Positions 53,301 through 63,674 of a stretch of 64,000 nucleotides of DNA are shown in pieces. This DNA comes from Parus major (Eukaryota > Chordata > Aves > Passeriformes > Paridae): NCBI RefSeq assembly GCF_001522545.3, contig NC_031776.1:27539634-27603633 (forward strand). The letters are read 5' to 3'. A program made the position numbers and the translations under genes. The notes under the pieces were generated by a model. That model was not told the DNA's origin. It searched no databases and saw only the letters and a program-made list of their open reading frames with translations. Each line of letters begins with the position of its first letter. Positions within the stretch are counted from its first letter, which is position 1.

Positions 53301-53460
53301 GTGTGCAGGAAGTGGGGGGAGAAAGATAGTAGTTCTCTTAGGGATTTAAAAATTACTATTTCTCTTACAGCTCCACTGACAGAAGCAGCATTCCTAGCAC
53401 TCCACAAAGCACAATTTTGTAGTCTTAGTAAGGAACACACCTTCTGCAGGTCATGTAACT
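47350..53460. other. Non-coding stretch, no gene seen
   Basis: No exon or well-defined transposon is recognised. An A15 tract lies at 51805-51819. Frames of 60-90 codons on both strands are chance. Confidence 0.5.
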
Positions 53461-53467
53461 CCACACT

Positions 53468-53480
53468 CCCCCCCCCCCCC
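53468..53480 (+). repeat. C13 homopolymer
   Basis: Thirteen uninterrupted C residues, an uncommon homopolymer in A+T-rich vertebrate DNA and a likely site of sequencing or length variation. Confidence 0.95.
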
Positions 53481-53484
53481 AAAT

Positions 53485-54280
53485 GCTTGGAAACCCCTTA
53501 AAAGAAGGGTGTGGAATCAGGTATTTGCACTTATCCTTTCAGCCATTCCCTTTGTAGGGGGAATAATACAGCCTTCAAAACACTTTTGATTCCACTTCCT
53601 GACTCTAGGAGAAGTATTCCTGGGGATTTACTCTGCAGAAGACAAGACTAGGGCAAAAAAGTATCTTTGAAGTGTAAGACTAAGATCCTCTGTCTTTACA
53701 TGCCCGGTCTCCAGCCCCTGCTAGTCTGCCATGCCACTCCGTTCCAGCCTGAGTGCAGGGAGCAGTGCCAGGCCAGAGTCCAGATGTGCACATACAGGAA
53801 AGGGCATTAAAAGGCGAAGAATCCCCAAAAGCACATTGCTCCATAGCGTGAAGGCAGCCTGCAGAGAAGTGATTTCCCCGCCTTTGCCAAGTTAGTGATT
53901 TTAAACATTCATCTTCTTCCCCCATCCTCATACAGGATGTTTAAGTGGTGTCACCAGGTTTTGTCCTCCTCTAAGACTCTAAGCATGTTGTGCAACCTGA
54001 TACAAATTACTTTGAGAACAGCAGAAGTTAAAAAAACCCAAAACAAACAGCACATACATTTTGTCTGAAACATTAAAGATGTAGACGTGTAGTGAAGGAG
54101 TGTTGCTACATGTGCCTCCACATATGCACCTCTCTATTTGAAAGGCTCAGGAGGCCAAGAGAGAGCCAGAGAGATTATCCTTACAGCCAAGTCTATAAAT
54201 GCTTCATCTTAGAAACCTTTTGCTACCTGCCAGCAGAGAACAATAAAACTGTATAAAATCATACTTAAAAGATGACAAGT
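53485..54280. other. Non-coding stretch flanking the CpG island
   Basis: No gene is seen. If a minus-strand transcript starts in the CpG island, this is the beginning of its first intron. Confidence 0.45.
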
Positions 54281-54286
54281 ACTTAC

Positions 54287-54590
54287 TACTAGGTTTGCTT
54301 GCTCTGGGATTAATGCACTCCGGGAGAGGAGCGGTAGGTGAGCCCTCCTCCCTGCCGGAGCCCAGCTGACGCTCTCTCCGGGGAAGGGACGGGAGCTGGG
54401 CAGAGACAGGAATCCCGCGGCTCCGGTGCTCCAAGCCCGGCATGTGCCCGCAGCCCGCGCCGCTGGGCTGGCTCGCTGCAGCGCCGCTACCTCGTCCCTC
54501 CGGAGAAGCAGGTTTCCCTCTTCTCCTTCTCCTCCTCCTTCTCCGCCTACTTCACCTCCCACTGCGGAGGATGCCGCGGTGCCCCCCACT
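54287..54590 (-). other. Putative first exon of a minus-strand transcript
   Basis: The minus strand running out of the CpG island passes through a G/A-rich leader (GGAGGAGGAG-type, complement of the pyrimidine tract at 54512-54559). It ends at a good splice donor context, CTAGTA/GTAAGT, with the intron beginning at 54286. This is the layout of a vertebrate first exon. The right-hand boundary (start site) is not visible and the coordinate given is only a guess. Two frames are open across it, both low-complexity in G+C-rich DNA, so I cannot say whether it is coding or 5' UTR. A plus-strand transcript, or bidirectional start, is also possible. Confidence 0.35.
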
Positions 54591-55020
54591 CGTGCCCGCC
54601 CACGGGGTTCCCTCCGCGTCCCGGGGCGCAGCCGGCAGGAACAGCCCCGCGGCTCCGGGAGCGCTGCCGGAGCCGCCTCGCCCCGAGCTGTCCAGTCCCG
54701 GATCTGCGGCTCCGGCCGCAGCCCACCTGCCGCTCAGCCGGGCTGGGCTGGGCCGGGCTGGGCTGGAAGGCCCCGGGCTGCCCCGCACACTACGGCAGCG
54801 GGGGAGCGCCGAGCCCGCGGGGGAAGCGGTGCCCAGCGGCGATAGCGCCTGCGGTCGGAGCGGCTGTCCTTCGCTCTTTCCCGGCCGAGCCTCGCTCGAG
54901 AGCGCCCGAGGGGCCTGGGGGAGCCCCGGGCGTGCCAGGGCCAGCGAAGGGAGGGCCACGGCCAGCCCAGCCCAGCGCCTGTGGAGCGCGGCTCGCCCAG
55001 GTGGGGCGGCTGCCCATGGG
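54330..55020. promoter_or_regulatory. CpG island (candidate promoter)
   Basis: G+C content rises sharply to roughly 70-75%, and I count about 74 CpG dinucleotides by eye in the 660 bases from 54361 to 55020, against almost none in neighbouring kilobases. Islands of this strength usually mark promoters of broadly expressed or developmental genes. No TATA box is evident, which is usual for this promoter class. The long open frames here (up to 300 codons) occur on both strands and in several frames because G+C-rich DNA has few stop codons, so they are not evidence of coding. The donor at 54286 on the minus strand suggests leftward transcription. The gene served is not identifiable. Confidence 0.9.
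54740..54762 (+). repeat. (GGGCT)n run with G-quadruplex potential
   Basis: Five GGG runs separated by two-base loops (GGGCTGGGCTGGGCCGGGCT then GGG) fit the four-tract G-quadruplex rule with spare capacity. It sits inside the CpG island on the plus strand, so it would be on the non-template strand for rightward transcription and the template strand for leftward transcription. Confidence 0.85.
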
Positions 55021-55024
55021 GGAG

Positions 55025-55400
55025 TCCAGATCTGGGTGCGGGGTGTATGAAGAGTGTGTAGGGATGCACATGGGTGCCATACGAGCCGTGTGCTGCCGAG
55101 CCTGTGGGGATGTGGGGGTTATAGACCTTGTATCTATGGCTGCATGTAAGGGAAGCGTAGAGTGTGCTTATGGGCTTGCATGGGCTGTGAATGAAATACA
55201 TATGGGAGATCTGTGTGTGTGTTCTGGAGGAACTGCATAGCTTGCGTATAGGGGAGAGCGCAGAGGATGTACGTGAAGGTTTGCCTGGGTCTGGGATAGG
55301 ATGCCCTGGGGGTGTGCATGTGGGTATGTATGGGGAGTGCAGGGGTCTGTGTGGAGCTGCAGTGCCCTGATGCCAGCTCCAGGACATTGGCCCAGGGACA
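55025..55400 (+). repeat. Degenerate G+T-rich minisatellite-like tract
   Basis: Right of the CpG island the plus strand becomes strongly G/T-biased, with recurring loose units such as GGGATGCACATGGG, GTGTGGGGATG, ATGGGCTTGCATGGGC and GTGTGCATGTGGGTATGTATG. No exact period is visible by eye, so it is a degraded tandem or low-complexity tract. The opposite strand is open in several frames (runs of His, Pro, Thr), which is a compositional artefact. Confidence 0.6.
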
Positions 55401-55409
55401 CGGGGCCTC

Positions 55410-56490
55410 AGGGCTGCCCTGCCTCCCCCACCCCCAGGGCCTCCCCAGGGCCCGTGCTCTGGCACATCTGCCTAGGGACGTCCAAATCTGGGGCAGGGGA
55501 TTTATTTTAATAAACCGTTTACAGTTAATTGTGTTAAGTGCTAAAGTAGTGTAGAAGGAAGAGCAAATGAGAGATGGGGGCTAATTGAATCCTCTTCAAC
55601 AATAAGACCTTGGAACTGCTGTTTTATAATATGGAGACCCTGAAGAGGAAATGTATGAAATTGCATACATTGCAAACTTAAAGCCTTTTTACTCTGATTT
55701 TTTTTTTTTCATTTACACAATTTAAAAACCCAATCAACTGCCTATTTGAAATAGATTTTTAGCCAGATCATAAACATACATGGGAATAGACATAAAAAGA
55801 GCCTAGGCTCTATGGAAAAGCCTTTCTTTTCTGTCCTCTCATGTTCTTCTGTGCTGCAGATTGCATCTAGGTTTGTTAATACACAGTTCTGAACTGATAC
55901 AGGAAAAGGAAAGCACAAGCTGTAGAAAACCTGCCTCCTCACCAGGCACTAAGAAACTTTTAAGGGTGATGGAGTAAACCACAGCCCAAGCTACAATTCC
56001 TTCTCTCCCCTCACCATTTCATCTTAACAGCCGTCAACTCAGAAAAATGGGGCCAAGATAAGCAAGTCACAGCAAACCTGCTCTTGGCTACAGTGATGTC
56101 AAGGGTTTTATATTTGCTGAGACCTCAGTGTTTTCCAATTTGATTCTGAGGTGACTTTTTCTGCCATTGATAGAGCATGTGTCCTGCAACTTAAGTAGGC
56201 TGTACATGGAGGCAGTGCAAGATGCTGCCTTTTCCTGGTGTGTCATTCCTGGTACCTGAGCTTCAGTGAAGGATGAGAACAGTTACCAGCATGAGTTTGT
56301 GAAAAGTTATAGCCATCACTTTTGACTTTTTCAGGTGTAGTACAAAGGGAGTACACTGAGGGGAATTGCTGCTAACTCTTCAGGAGGAGGCAGTGTTAGG
56401 TTTCTTTTTCCCAATTCCTTTAGATTGACTCTCAGGAGAATGAGATGCTTTTGCTGTTTTAAAGGCTCTGGGACTTTGAAAATAGGTTAA
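55410..56490. other. Non-coding stretch right of the CpG island
   Basis: Composition returns to A+T-rich within about 150 bases. No exon or repeat family is recognised. Confidence 0.5.
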
Positions 56491-56495
56491 TAGAT

Positions 56496-56520
56496 ACTTA
56501 TTTATTTATTTATTTATATT
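56496..56520 (+). repeat. (TTTA)n microsatellite
   Basis: About six TTTA/TTAT units in a row. Confidence 0.9.
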
Positions 56521-56524
56521 TTGA

Positions 56525-59280
56525 CCAGAATCACTGAGAAGAAATCACTTTAAAGAAAAGTAATTTTATTGTTGGAGGTTCTGAGTACCTCAGTCCTCAC
56601 TTGCTCCATTAAACCTCTTTCTGCTATTGGTTATATCCAGCCAAATTGATACTCCTGGGCTTTTTCGTTCTCAGTACATGGTTGTGGCAAATTCTGGATT
56701 GCCAAAAGTTTTTCACTTTAGTCCAAAACAAATGGTAATCAATTCCTGATCATTGCTGACTTACTTGACTCTCTGTCTATAGTGGATTTCAGGTGGCAGT
56801 GCATGCAGAGAGAGTTCCAAAGCTACACACCCAACAGCAGAGATGTTAAAAGCAAGATGTTTGTTGTATGAACACTTCTTTTCTGCAGATAAATGATTAT
56901 TTGGCGTTAGAATACAGAAAGTACATGAAAACCAAAGAGCCACACAGAGCCAGGGACAAGCTTGCTTTGACCTTCTCCATGGTCTGACTGAAGACTACTG
57001 CCAACACCTTCTTGGAAGGAGTTTTCTTCTCAACATACTTTAACTGTTAAAAAGATGCTTCTCTGCATCATCCTTATGCTTTTCTATGCTGATTTCTAGC
57101 CTAGACTTCATGAAACCCTTTTCTTGTAAATGTTCTCATGTCTTACTAGTTGAGAATCGCTGCTCCAGACAATCTTGTAATAGCATCAACGTCTCTGCTT
57201 TCAATTTAAAATGATTGCTCAGGCCTTAAACACTCACAAAGAACAAGACCCAGTGTTGCCAGTGAACCCACATCTGCCTTCAGCTGAGAGGGAGGAGTAG
57301 GAGACACTTGAATCGTGATGAAAGCCACTGAGCTCCATGAGGAGAGCAGACGGTGCCCCTGCTGGGTTTCAAGGGATTGACTCATTTTCAGCAGAGCTCA
57401 TCTTTTTTCCTGTTTTATTTTGCTGGGTTTTTTGTTGGGTTTGTTTTGTTGGGTTTATTAATTGCACAAGTCAGATCAAGAAGGAAAAGAAAGAAAAAAA
57501 CCTGAGGGATCTCCCATCCTAGCAGAAACCAGAATGACATAACACTTGATGTCCAGTCACAGTTCATCCCCAGAGTCCTCTTGGGACCGTTTATCTTCTA
57601 GTTGGGCTGCTGTCCTAAGAGCCGTCTAGAATGCTGGAAGTCAATAGTTCCACTTCTTTAGATGCTGATCTTAAATGTGATCAAGCTCAAGATAATGAAA
57701 GTTCAGATATGACATTTAATACTGCTGGCTACAGTAATCCTGTGCATTCTGAACTGGCTGCTTGAGAGTTGGTTTTTAATTGTAAACATCCTCCATGCAG
57801 CTGCTCCAGGGACGTGTTTAGGAAACAGCGGCTGGCTGTGTTTAAAAGATTTCAACTCATCTTGACCTACATTTAGATTTTTGTAGCTTACAAGCCACGG
57901 ACTGTAACCAGCAAAACCCTCAGAGAGCTTATATAGCTTCTGTAGGGCAGGGCACGGGAAGTGAGTGAAGGATGAAGTTACCCAGCTGAAGTGTTAGGAA
58001 AAGTGAGTTACTGAAGCTGAACTACAGGGTTCAGATGATTATCAGGTGATTAGGAGAACAAGGAGCAGCACTGCACAGAGGGAATAAAGATAACCTCTCC
58101 TTTTGCCTTATGCTTTCTTCCCCATTCATTCTTTCAGTCACAATCTTTCTGTAAAATCCTTTAGGCTCCTTTCAGAATAAAGTTCAGGAGGTACATAAAC
58201 ACAATTGTATTTCGATATGTGCTGCCTTCTCACTTACACTTCTGCTCCAGAAATTGCTTAAGTTTAGGGCTTGTTCCTGATATGACCCGTAATTAAGCAG
58301 GGAAACTGCTAGAATCAGATACTTAGGAATTAATTTTATTGGAAAGAAACACATTTGTCCATTTCCCAGAGCCCATTCTTTGTTTTCTTTCTGACACAAG
58401 GGCTTGTTTTGTTTTTTTTTTTTTCAGAATGTAAGCACTCATTTTAAAAGCAATGCAGTTTCTAGCCTCTTGAGATTAGAAGATAATCTTCTAAAAAAGT
58501 GAGCTCTTCCCAAATCTGCAGGCAGACTAAATTATCATCCTCATCCTGCTTATGTCTTTGCTGATTGTGAACATAGAAAGCATTAAAAGCCTGTGAGTTT
58601 CATGCTGCAAATGTAATGTATTGAGTATGTAAGGAGGGAGGAATCCAAGAGGTCAGACACAATGTAGTACTAACATTGACACACAACATTTGGGCCAGCA
58701 TCAGTTTACTCAGCTCAGGAGAAATAAAACTGGGTTAGATGTGCCAGCAAAAGACCACACAGGTGGTTTATACCTATCTGGTGTACAAGTATCTAAGCCT
58801 TTATACTTCTATGTTTGATGGAAAAAGGCAACAGGGCTGTAAGTATTTGACTGCTGGGGAAACTTCAGATTTGGAAACTCAGCAGCTGTTTTATCATCTT
58901 GTATTTAGAGGCTGGAACAACATGAACTAGTGCATAAACAAGGAAAATCCAGCAATTTAATTGATTTTAATAGCAACTAAATTGCACAACTTGGGTTTCA
59001 AACTAAGAGACTGTTCAGACTAGTGGACCAAATATTTGGTTGAACTATGAATATTCTGCACCTTCATTTTCTTAAAGCCACAGGTGGTGGCAGAGAGCTT
59101 CCACTTTCATAAATTACAGCATCAAAACCAGTAACTACTTCTGACTGTTTGCTGAATGAAATCCATCAGCAGGGTGCTATAGGTTTTTGTGTAACTCTTG
59201 CAGCAGATAAAGGGAGTGGTTACTCTGTGTTGTGCAAATGGACACAGAGAAACAGATACCAACTGAAGCTTGATTGACCC
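56525..59280. other. Non-coding stretch, no gene seen
   Basis: Contains a T/G-rich tract (GGGTTTTTTGTTGGG-type) near 57410-57460 and a T-run near 58411-58425. No gene recognised. Confidence 0.5.
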
Positions 59281-59283
59281 TGC

Positions 59284-59495
59284 AGATCAATCATAGAATC
59301 ACAGCATATCCTGAGCTGAAAGAGACCTACAGGTCTTCAAAGTCCAGCTCCTGGCCCCGCCCAGGACACCTCAAGAGTCACACCATGAGCCTGAGAGCCT
59401 TGTCTGAACACTTCCTTGGCTGCTGCTGTGACCACTGCCCTCGGGAGCAGTACCCAACCACCCTCCGGGTGAAGAATCTTTTCCTAATATCCAAC
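59284..59495 (-). repeat. CR1 LINE 3' end, antisense, relatively well preserved
   Basis: The plus strand opens with AATCATAGAATCACAGCATA, followed by TCCTGAGCTGAAAGAGACCT, ACAGGTCTTCAAAGTCCAGC and TCCTGGCCC. Further in come CCACCCTCCGGGTGAAGAAT and CTTTTCCTAATATCCAACC. This is the reverse complement of an avian CR1 tail ('...ATTAGGAAAAGATTCTTCACC ... GGTCTCTTTCAGCTC ... TGTGATTCTATGATT'). It is among the least diverged repeats here. The 131-codon plus-strand frame covering it is antisense to the element and not a gene. Confidence 0.9.
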
Positions 59496-59499
59496 CCAA

Positions 59500-61910
59500 A
59501 GCTTCTTATGGTTTACTGTAAAGACAACCAACAGAAGGAAAATCTTCCCACTCTGTACTGTGCAGTTACCTTTGTCCTTTTTCATGAAATGGGAACAGTG
59601 CCTGTGTGCAGGGAAGACACAGCTTTTTGTCCTGAAGCTCTCACTTCAGCAGAGCTAAATGCAAATTGATAGGGGGAGTTTGAGATGAATCAGAGGCTGA
59701 GAAAATTCAGCAAATATGCCTATTACTTTTTCTACCAAAGCACAGTTATATTCTTCTCAATAATCTACAGTGGAGGGCTTCCATTACATCTGGAGTTAGT
59801 GCTCATTGCTATGCATACAGAGACCAGCCAAGCCAGCTACAGAGTATAATTTACTTTTATTACAACCTTCAGTCTCTAATCTCAATTTCTAGCCTAAAGA
59901 AAGACGCACTGGTCATGGCTACATGGCTACAGCATAATTACAGAGATGCACGATATTCTAATTTTATTGTTGTTCTTTTTTTTCCCCCCTCTTTTTAATG
60001 CAAAGCTAAAGAATGCAAATATCCCAACCCTTGGGAATGAAAGGGAAGAACATGGGATAGAAACAATGTCTGGCAAGTGTTGTATAACACAGATTTGTTG
60101 CTCTCAAGAATTAAACATGATAAATTGAGAGATATATTTGAAGTTTGCCTAATTCATGGCAATAAAATTGTTGTTATTTAACAAAGCTCAGATTAGGTAA
60201 CTTCAACAGTTATAGGAGAGTAATGTAGCATTTGTAATAAAAAGCTTTTGCCAGGAAATTCTGTTCAGTTATCACCCAATACACAAACAGTCAAAATGCA
60301 AAAAGATACAGTTACCTGTGAATGCAGTACATACCTGACCATGCTCCAGTGCACATTTGGAATTTCCAAGCTCCCACAGCAGGAGTTTCACACAAGTAGT
60401 TCACTATCTGTATTTTGGAAGCCAACCCCAGTTACACTGCAGATATACCCAGGCTTCAGGATTTATAGCCAGATGTCTATTGCAGAGCAGGTGAAAATAT
60501 GCAGCTTATTGAGGGGAATGCTCCCCTCCAGGAGGGGAATGCAGGATGTCCCAGGCACTTCCAAAACAGCTGTGTTTGCACATCATTCAGCTATGGCACA
60601 TGTACATGAAGATACCATGTAAATGTAGCTAGTACAGTTTACAGATCTAGGGAGAGAAAAATGAATACTTGACCCCTTCCTTGTTTTTCCCTGAAAGAGG
60701 AAAACATTCATTTTTACCAAATTTAATGAGAGAAACCAGTCTGTCTTTATTGGTGCCCTAGCTGAAAGTATTGTCAGCAAATTCCATCTAGACTAAAAGC
60801 TTTAAGTCCCTGTGGTGGTGTCAGATTTCTCAGACTTAAAGTTAAAAATGAGTTTGAGCAGATTAACTAGCTGGGACTTGAAGATAAAGCTGGCTTCTCT
60901 TAAAGAAATGTGTTTTATACACTGTTAAGTGTGCTTGGTTCCTCTTTTATTCAAAGGAAGTAAATGAGTTTTGTGAAAAGAACTTTCAATAGGGTCTTTT
61001 CCTTTTAAATCTGTGGAAGAGTTCCAGCCAGTCTGTAGCACTGGCTTGAACTTTGTTTTTCTCCAAAGCAAGAACCCTTTAGTTTTCAGTGGCTTCCACA
61101 TTTTTTCCTCCTCCCTTTGTAAAATGTGCCAGTGAAGTCAAGTGGGTTGTATTAACATTTTTCCAAACATTCACACATAGGACCAAAAAAGGAAATATTT
61201 AATAAATATAACCAGGAATATGTTAGAATGTTGATCTTTTGATTATGATAAGAATTTTCAGTCACAAGGTCTAATTAAATATTCCAAGTTGGAAATGCTT
61301 CCAGTGACTTACATCTCCTTGTTATCTGGTCAAACATTTTTAAGTTGTGGCCCAAGTGTCTCCTGTGCCAAAGTGATATTTTTAATGTGAATAACACACA
61401 CGCACAAGAGACTGCATTAAAATTCACCTAGGCTAGTGACATCTTGGCATCTCAAATCTGCTCTGAAAGCTTCATTTTAACTTTATGCACAGGGGGATAA
61501 CTTGCAATGAAGCAGTTCTGCAGTGGTAGTTGTATGTGTTTGTTTAGAACAAAATTTTTTGGTCTAAGAAAAATGTGGCTTAGTATGGCAGTTTGGACTA
61601 CCATTGCTGACATTCTTAAATTGTGATGGAGTGGGAAAAAAGGGAAATAAAGACATCACGTGAGACAATTTTCCAAAAATAAATGTAACACTGTTATTCA
61701 AGAAAAAAAACATTTTTGCCAATATTAGATAAAGAAAACAAAAATTAAACCCAGAGATAGCAAGTGACTAATTAACCACTTCTGATTAGGAGCAGGAAAA
61801 TTCCAGTAGTACTCAGATAGTCAGAGCTGCTCTGTATTAACTGGTAAAACAAAAAACATTTAAAGAGAATCAGTGCCCCAAGGAGCATCTCCTCTACGTA
61901 GACAAGTCAG
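59500..61910. other. Non-coding stretch, no gene seen
   Basis: No exon or transposon recognised. The 124-codon plus frame at 60248-60622 has no domain and no splice context and is judged a chance frame. Confidence 0.5.
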
Positions 61911-61914
61911 ACAA

Positions 61915-62045
61915 AGGAAGCTCATTGTTTTAGAATTAGGGAATTGAGGCACAGAATAATTGTCTTGTCTGCAGCCAGTCTGTGGTAGGAGGGTAATTGA
62001 ATGCAGATCTCCTCACCACATGCACATTCTCTATCTTTATTCCAA
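61915..62045 (-). repeat. MIR-like SINE fragment, antisense
   Basis: The plus strand reads TTAGGGAATTGAGGCACAGA, then ATAATTGTCTTGTCTGCAGC, then CAGTCTGTGGTAGGAGGGTA and ATTGAATGCAGATCTCC. This parallels the reverse complement of MIR (GAGGAAACTGAGGCACAGAGAG, then TTGCCCAAGGTCACACAGC, then AGAGCCxGGATTxGAACCCAGxTCTCC). It is ancient and lies on the minus strand. Confidence 0.8.
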
Positions 62046-62049
62046 CTGG

Positions 62050-63330
62050 TCAGCTGAAACAGCCTTTCATTAACTGCTCTGTCAACATACCAAGAATTAC
62101 AGAAGACCAAGAACATTTCATATGCTTCAAATCCACTTCTCCCACCATGGCATTTAAAAACATGTAGAGCAAACACTTACCATAGACACACTGAGTTCTC
62201 CAACCCAGAGAGCAGGTTGGAAACTTACAGATTCCTCCTCATGTGATATTCCCACTGATGTTCTATTTTGAACTCCAGCTTCCTGTTGCAGGATCAAGTT
62301 TTTTCTTTAAAAATCTTGAAAAACATTTCCATCTTTCCTTTAGCTGGAAGGTGAAGCTTTATTTACTTTAAGCTAGGCTCTACTTTCCTCACACAGTGAA
62401 TGGCATTTACCTGTTCAAACATGGTAAACTGCATCATCCACATGAAGTGAGGCTATCATAGCACTCCTAAAGGCAGTAAATGCAATTCTCAGCTCCACCA
62501 GCAACCAGCAGAAGCTAGGAATTAATGTTGTTTGTGTCAATGTAGTTTTTGAAGAAATCAAATCAGAAAATAACCACAGGAAGGTTTTGGGACACCAAAG
62601 AAAGTTAGATCAGGCCACTTAGCTGAGCTCAGTGACTTCAGATAAAAGGGGCAGTTCACAGTCCAACTTCACTCTAGGCTGTGACACAAGGGGGGCAGAA
62701 GGTGTTCCCCAAAGTATTTTCTTTTATAGACCTGTGAAAATACCTCTCCCAGTGGGGCTCCAGAGGCCTCCTGCAGTACAAATAACCAACTGCCAAGTCA
62801 GGCCATTTGCTTTGCTAAAAACAGCCTTCTCCAAAGCATTTTTATGTTACACATTTGTGTATTTTATTCATAAACATCTTAACCTACTGGGAACCAGGGA
62901 GGAGAAAGCACTTAGAGAACAAAGTGTGAAGGCCTCCATTTGTTCACAGGACAACTGAGCAGCTATTTAAGAGCTTTGGCATATGGGCTATGATAGAAAC
63001 AGCATTTCATGTGCTTTAGATGAGGAATAGTAATAATGGCATTTTGGTCCTTCTCTTTGGTGGCTTCTCTTTGCTCGAAATATAGAAATCGTTTGATCTT
63101 TGCATGACAAGGAGTTTTGTCAGCAAAAGGGATGTTTTACCAAGTAGGAAACAAATCTCTGATTCCTTAGAAGCCTGGGAGTGCTAAATCAGTGTTTGTT
63201 AGCCTCACAGCCATCACCTCAGCAGTGCCAGGTTACTCTATCAGTCAGGCTGCCCTGCTCTTTCTTCATAGTGCAACATAGCTGAACCCCATTTCCTAAA
63301 ATACTCCCTGTTAAAGTTTGTGCCTGGAGC
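62050..63330. other. Non-coding stretch, no gene seen
   Basis: No gene or repeat family recognised. Confidence 0.5.
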
Positions 63331-63334
63331 ACTA

Positions 63335-63485
63335 CCCTAAAGTCTGTTCCTTCCAAAGACTCAGCATTTTCTGGTGTCCAGGAACTCATTCAGATTCTTT
63401 CAGGTGGACTCTGACTTCAATGTGTCCTGTGGCAGGGAGTTCCATAATCTAGCCCTGTGCTGAGAAAATATATTTTAAATCAGTA
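63335..63485 (-). repeat. Ancient CR1 LINE 3' fragment, antisense
   Basis: The plus strand contains AATGTGTCCTGTGGCAGGGA, then GTTCCATAATCTAGCCCTGTG, then CTGAGAAAATATATTTTAAA. This resembles the reverse complement of the end of old amniote CR1 elements ('...GAAATACTTTxTCACACAGxxC ... xTGTGGAACTCxxTGCCACAGGA'). It is the same family type as the remnant at 30.3 kb. Confidence 0.65.
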
Positions 63486-63504
63486 TTGGCTGCTGCCTAT
63501 CTGA

Positions 63505-63670
63505 TAACACTTATAAGAAAAACATAAAAACAAGAAAAAAACCACAAGAAAAACCAACCAAAAAAACCCCACCCAAAAACAATAAAAAAAAAATCTCACC
63601 CCCCCAAAAAAAACCCCCAAAAACAAAAAAAAAAAAACAAACTGCAAACCAAAACAAAACCAAATGAAAA
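63505..63670 (+). repeat. A/C-rich low-complexity tract
   Basis: About 160 bases are almost only A and C on the plus strand, with alternating A-runs and C-runs (AAAAAACCCCACCC, CCCCCCAAAAAAAACCCCC). The complement reads as T/G-rich sequence and produces a spurious phenylalanine/valine/glycine-rich 140-codon minus frame. It abuts the CR1 remnant. Confidence 0.9.
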
Positions 63671-63674
63671 CCCA

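Noticed and set aside
54338..55240. 300-codon plus-strand open frame in the CpG island, with overlapping long frames on both strands
   Set aside because: G+C-rich DNA has few stops. Several frames on both strands are open together, the peptides are Ala/Pro/Gly/Arg-rich, and no domain is present.
54734..55465. 243-codon minus-strand frame
   Set aside because: It spans the G+T-rich repeat and the CpG island; the His/Pro/Thr-rich reading is a compositional artefact.
59274..59669. 131-codon plus-strand frame
   Set aside because: Most of it is the antisense of a CR1 LINE 3' end.
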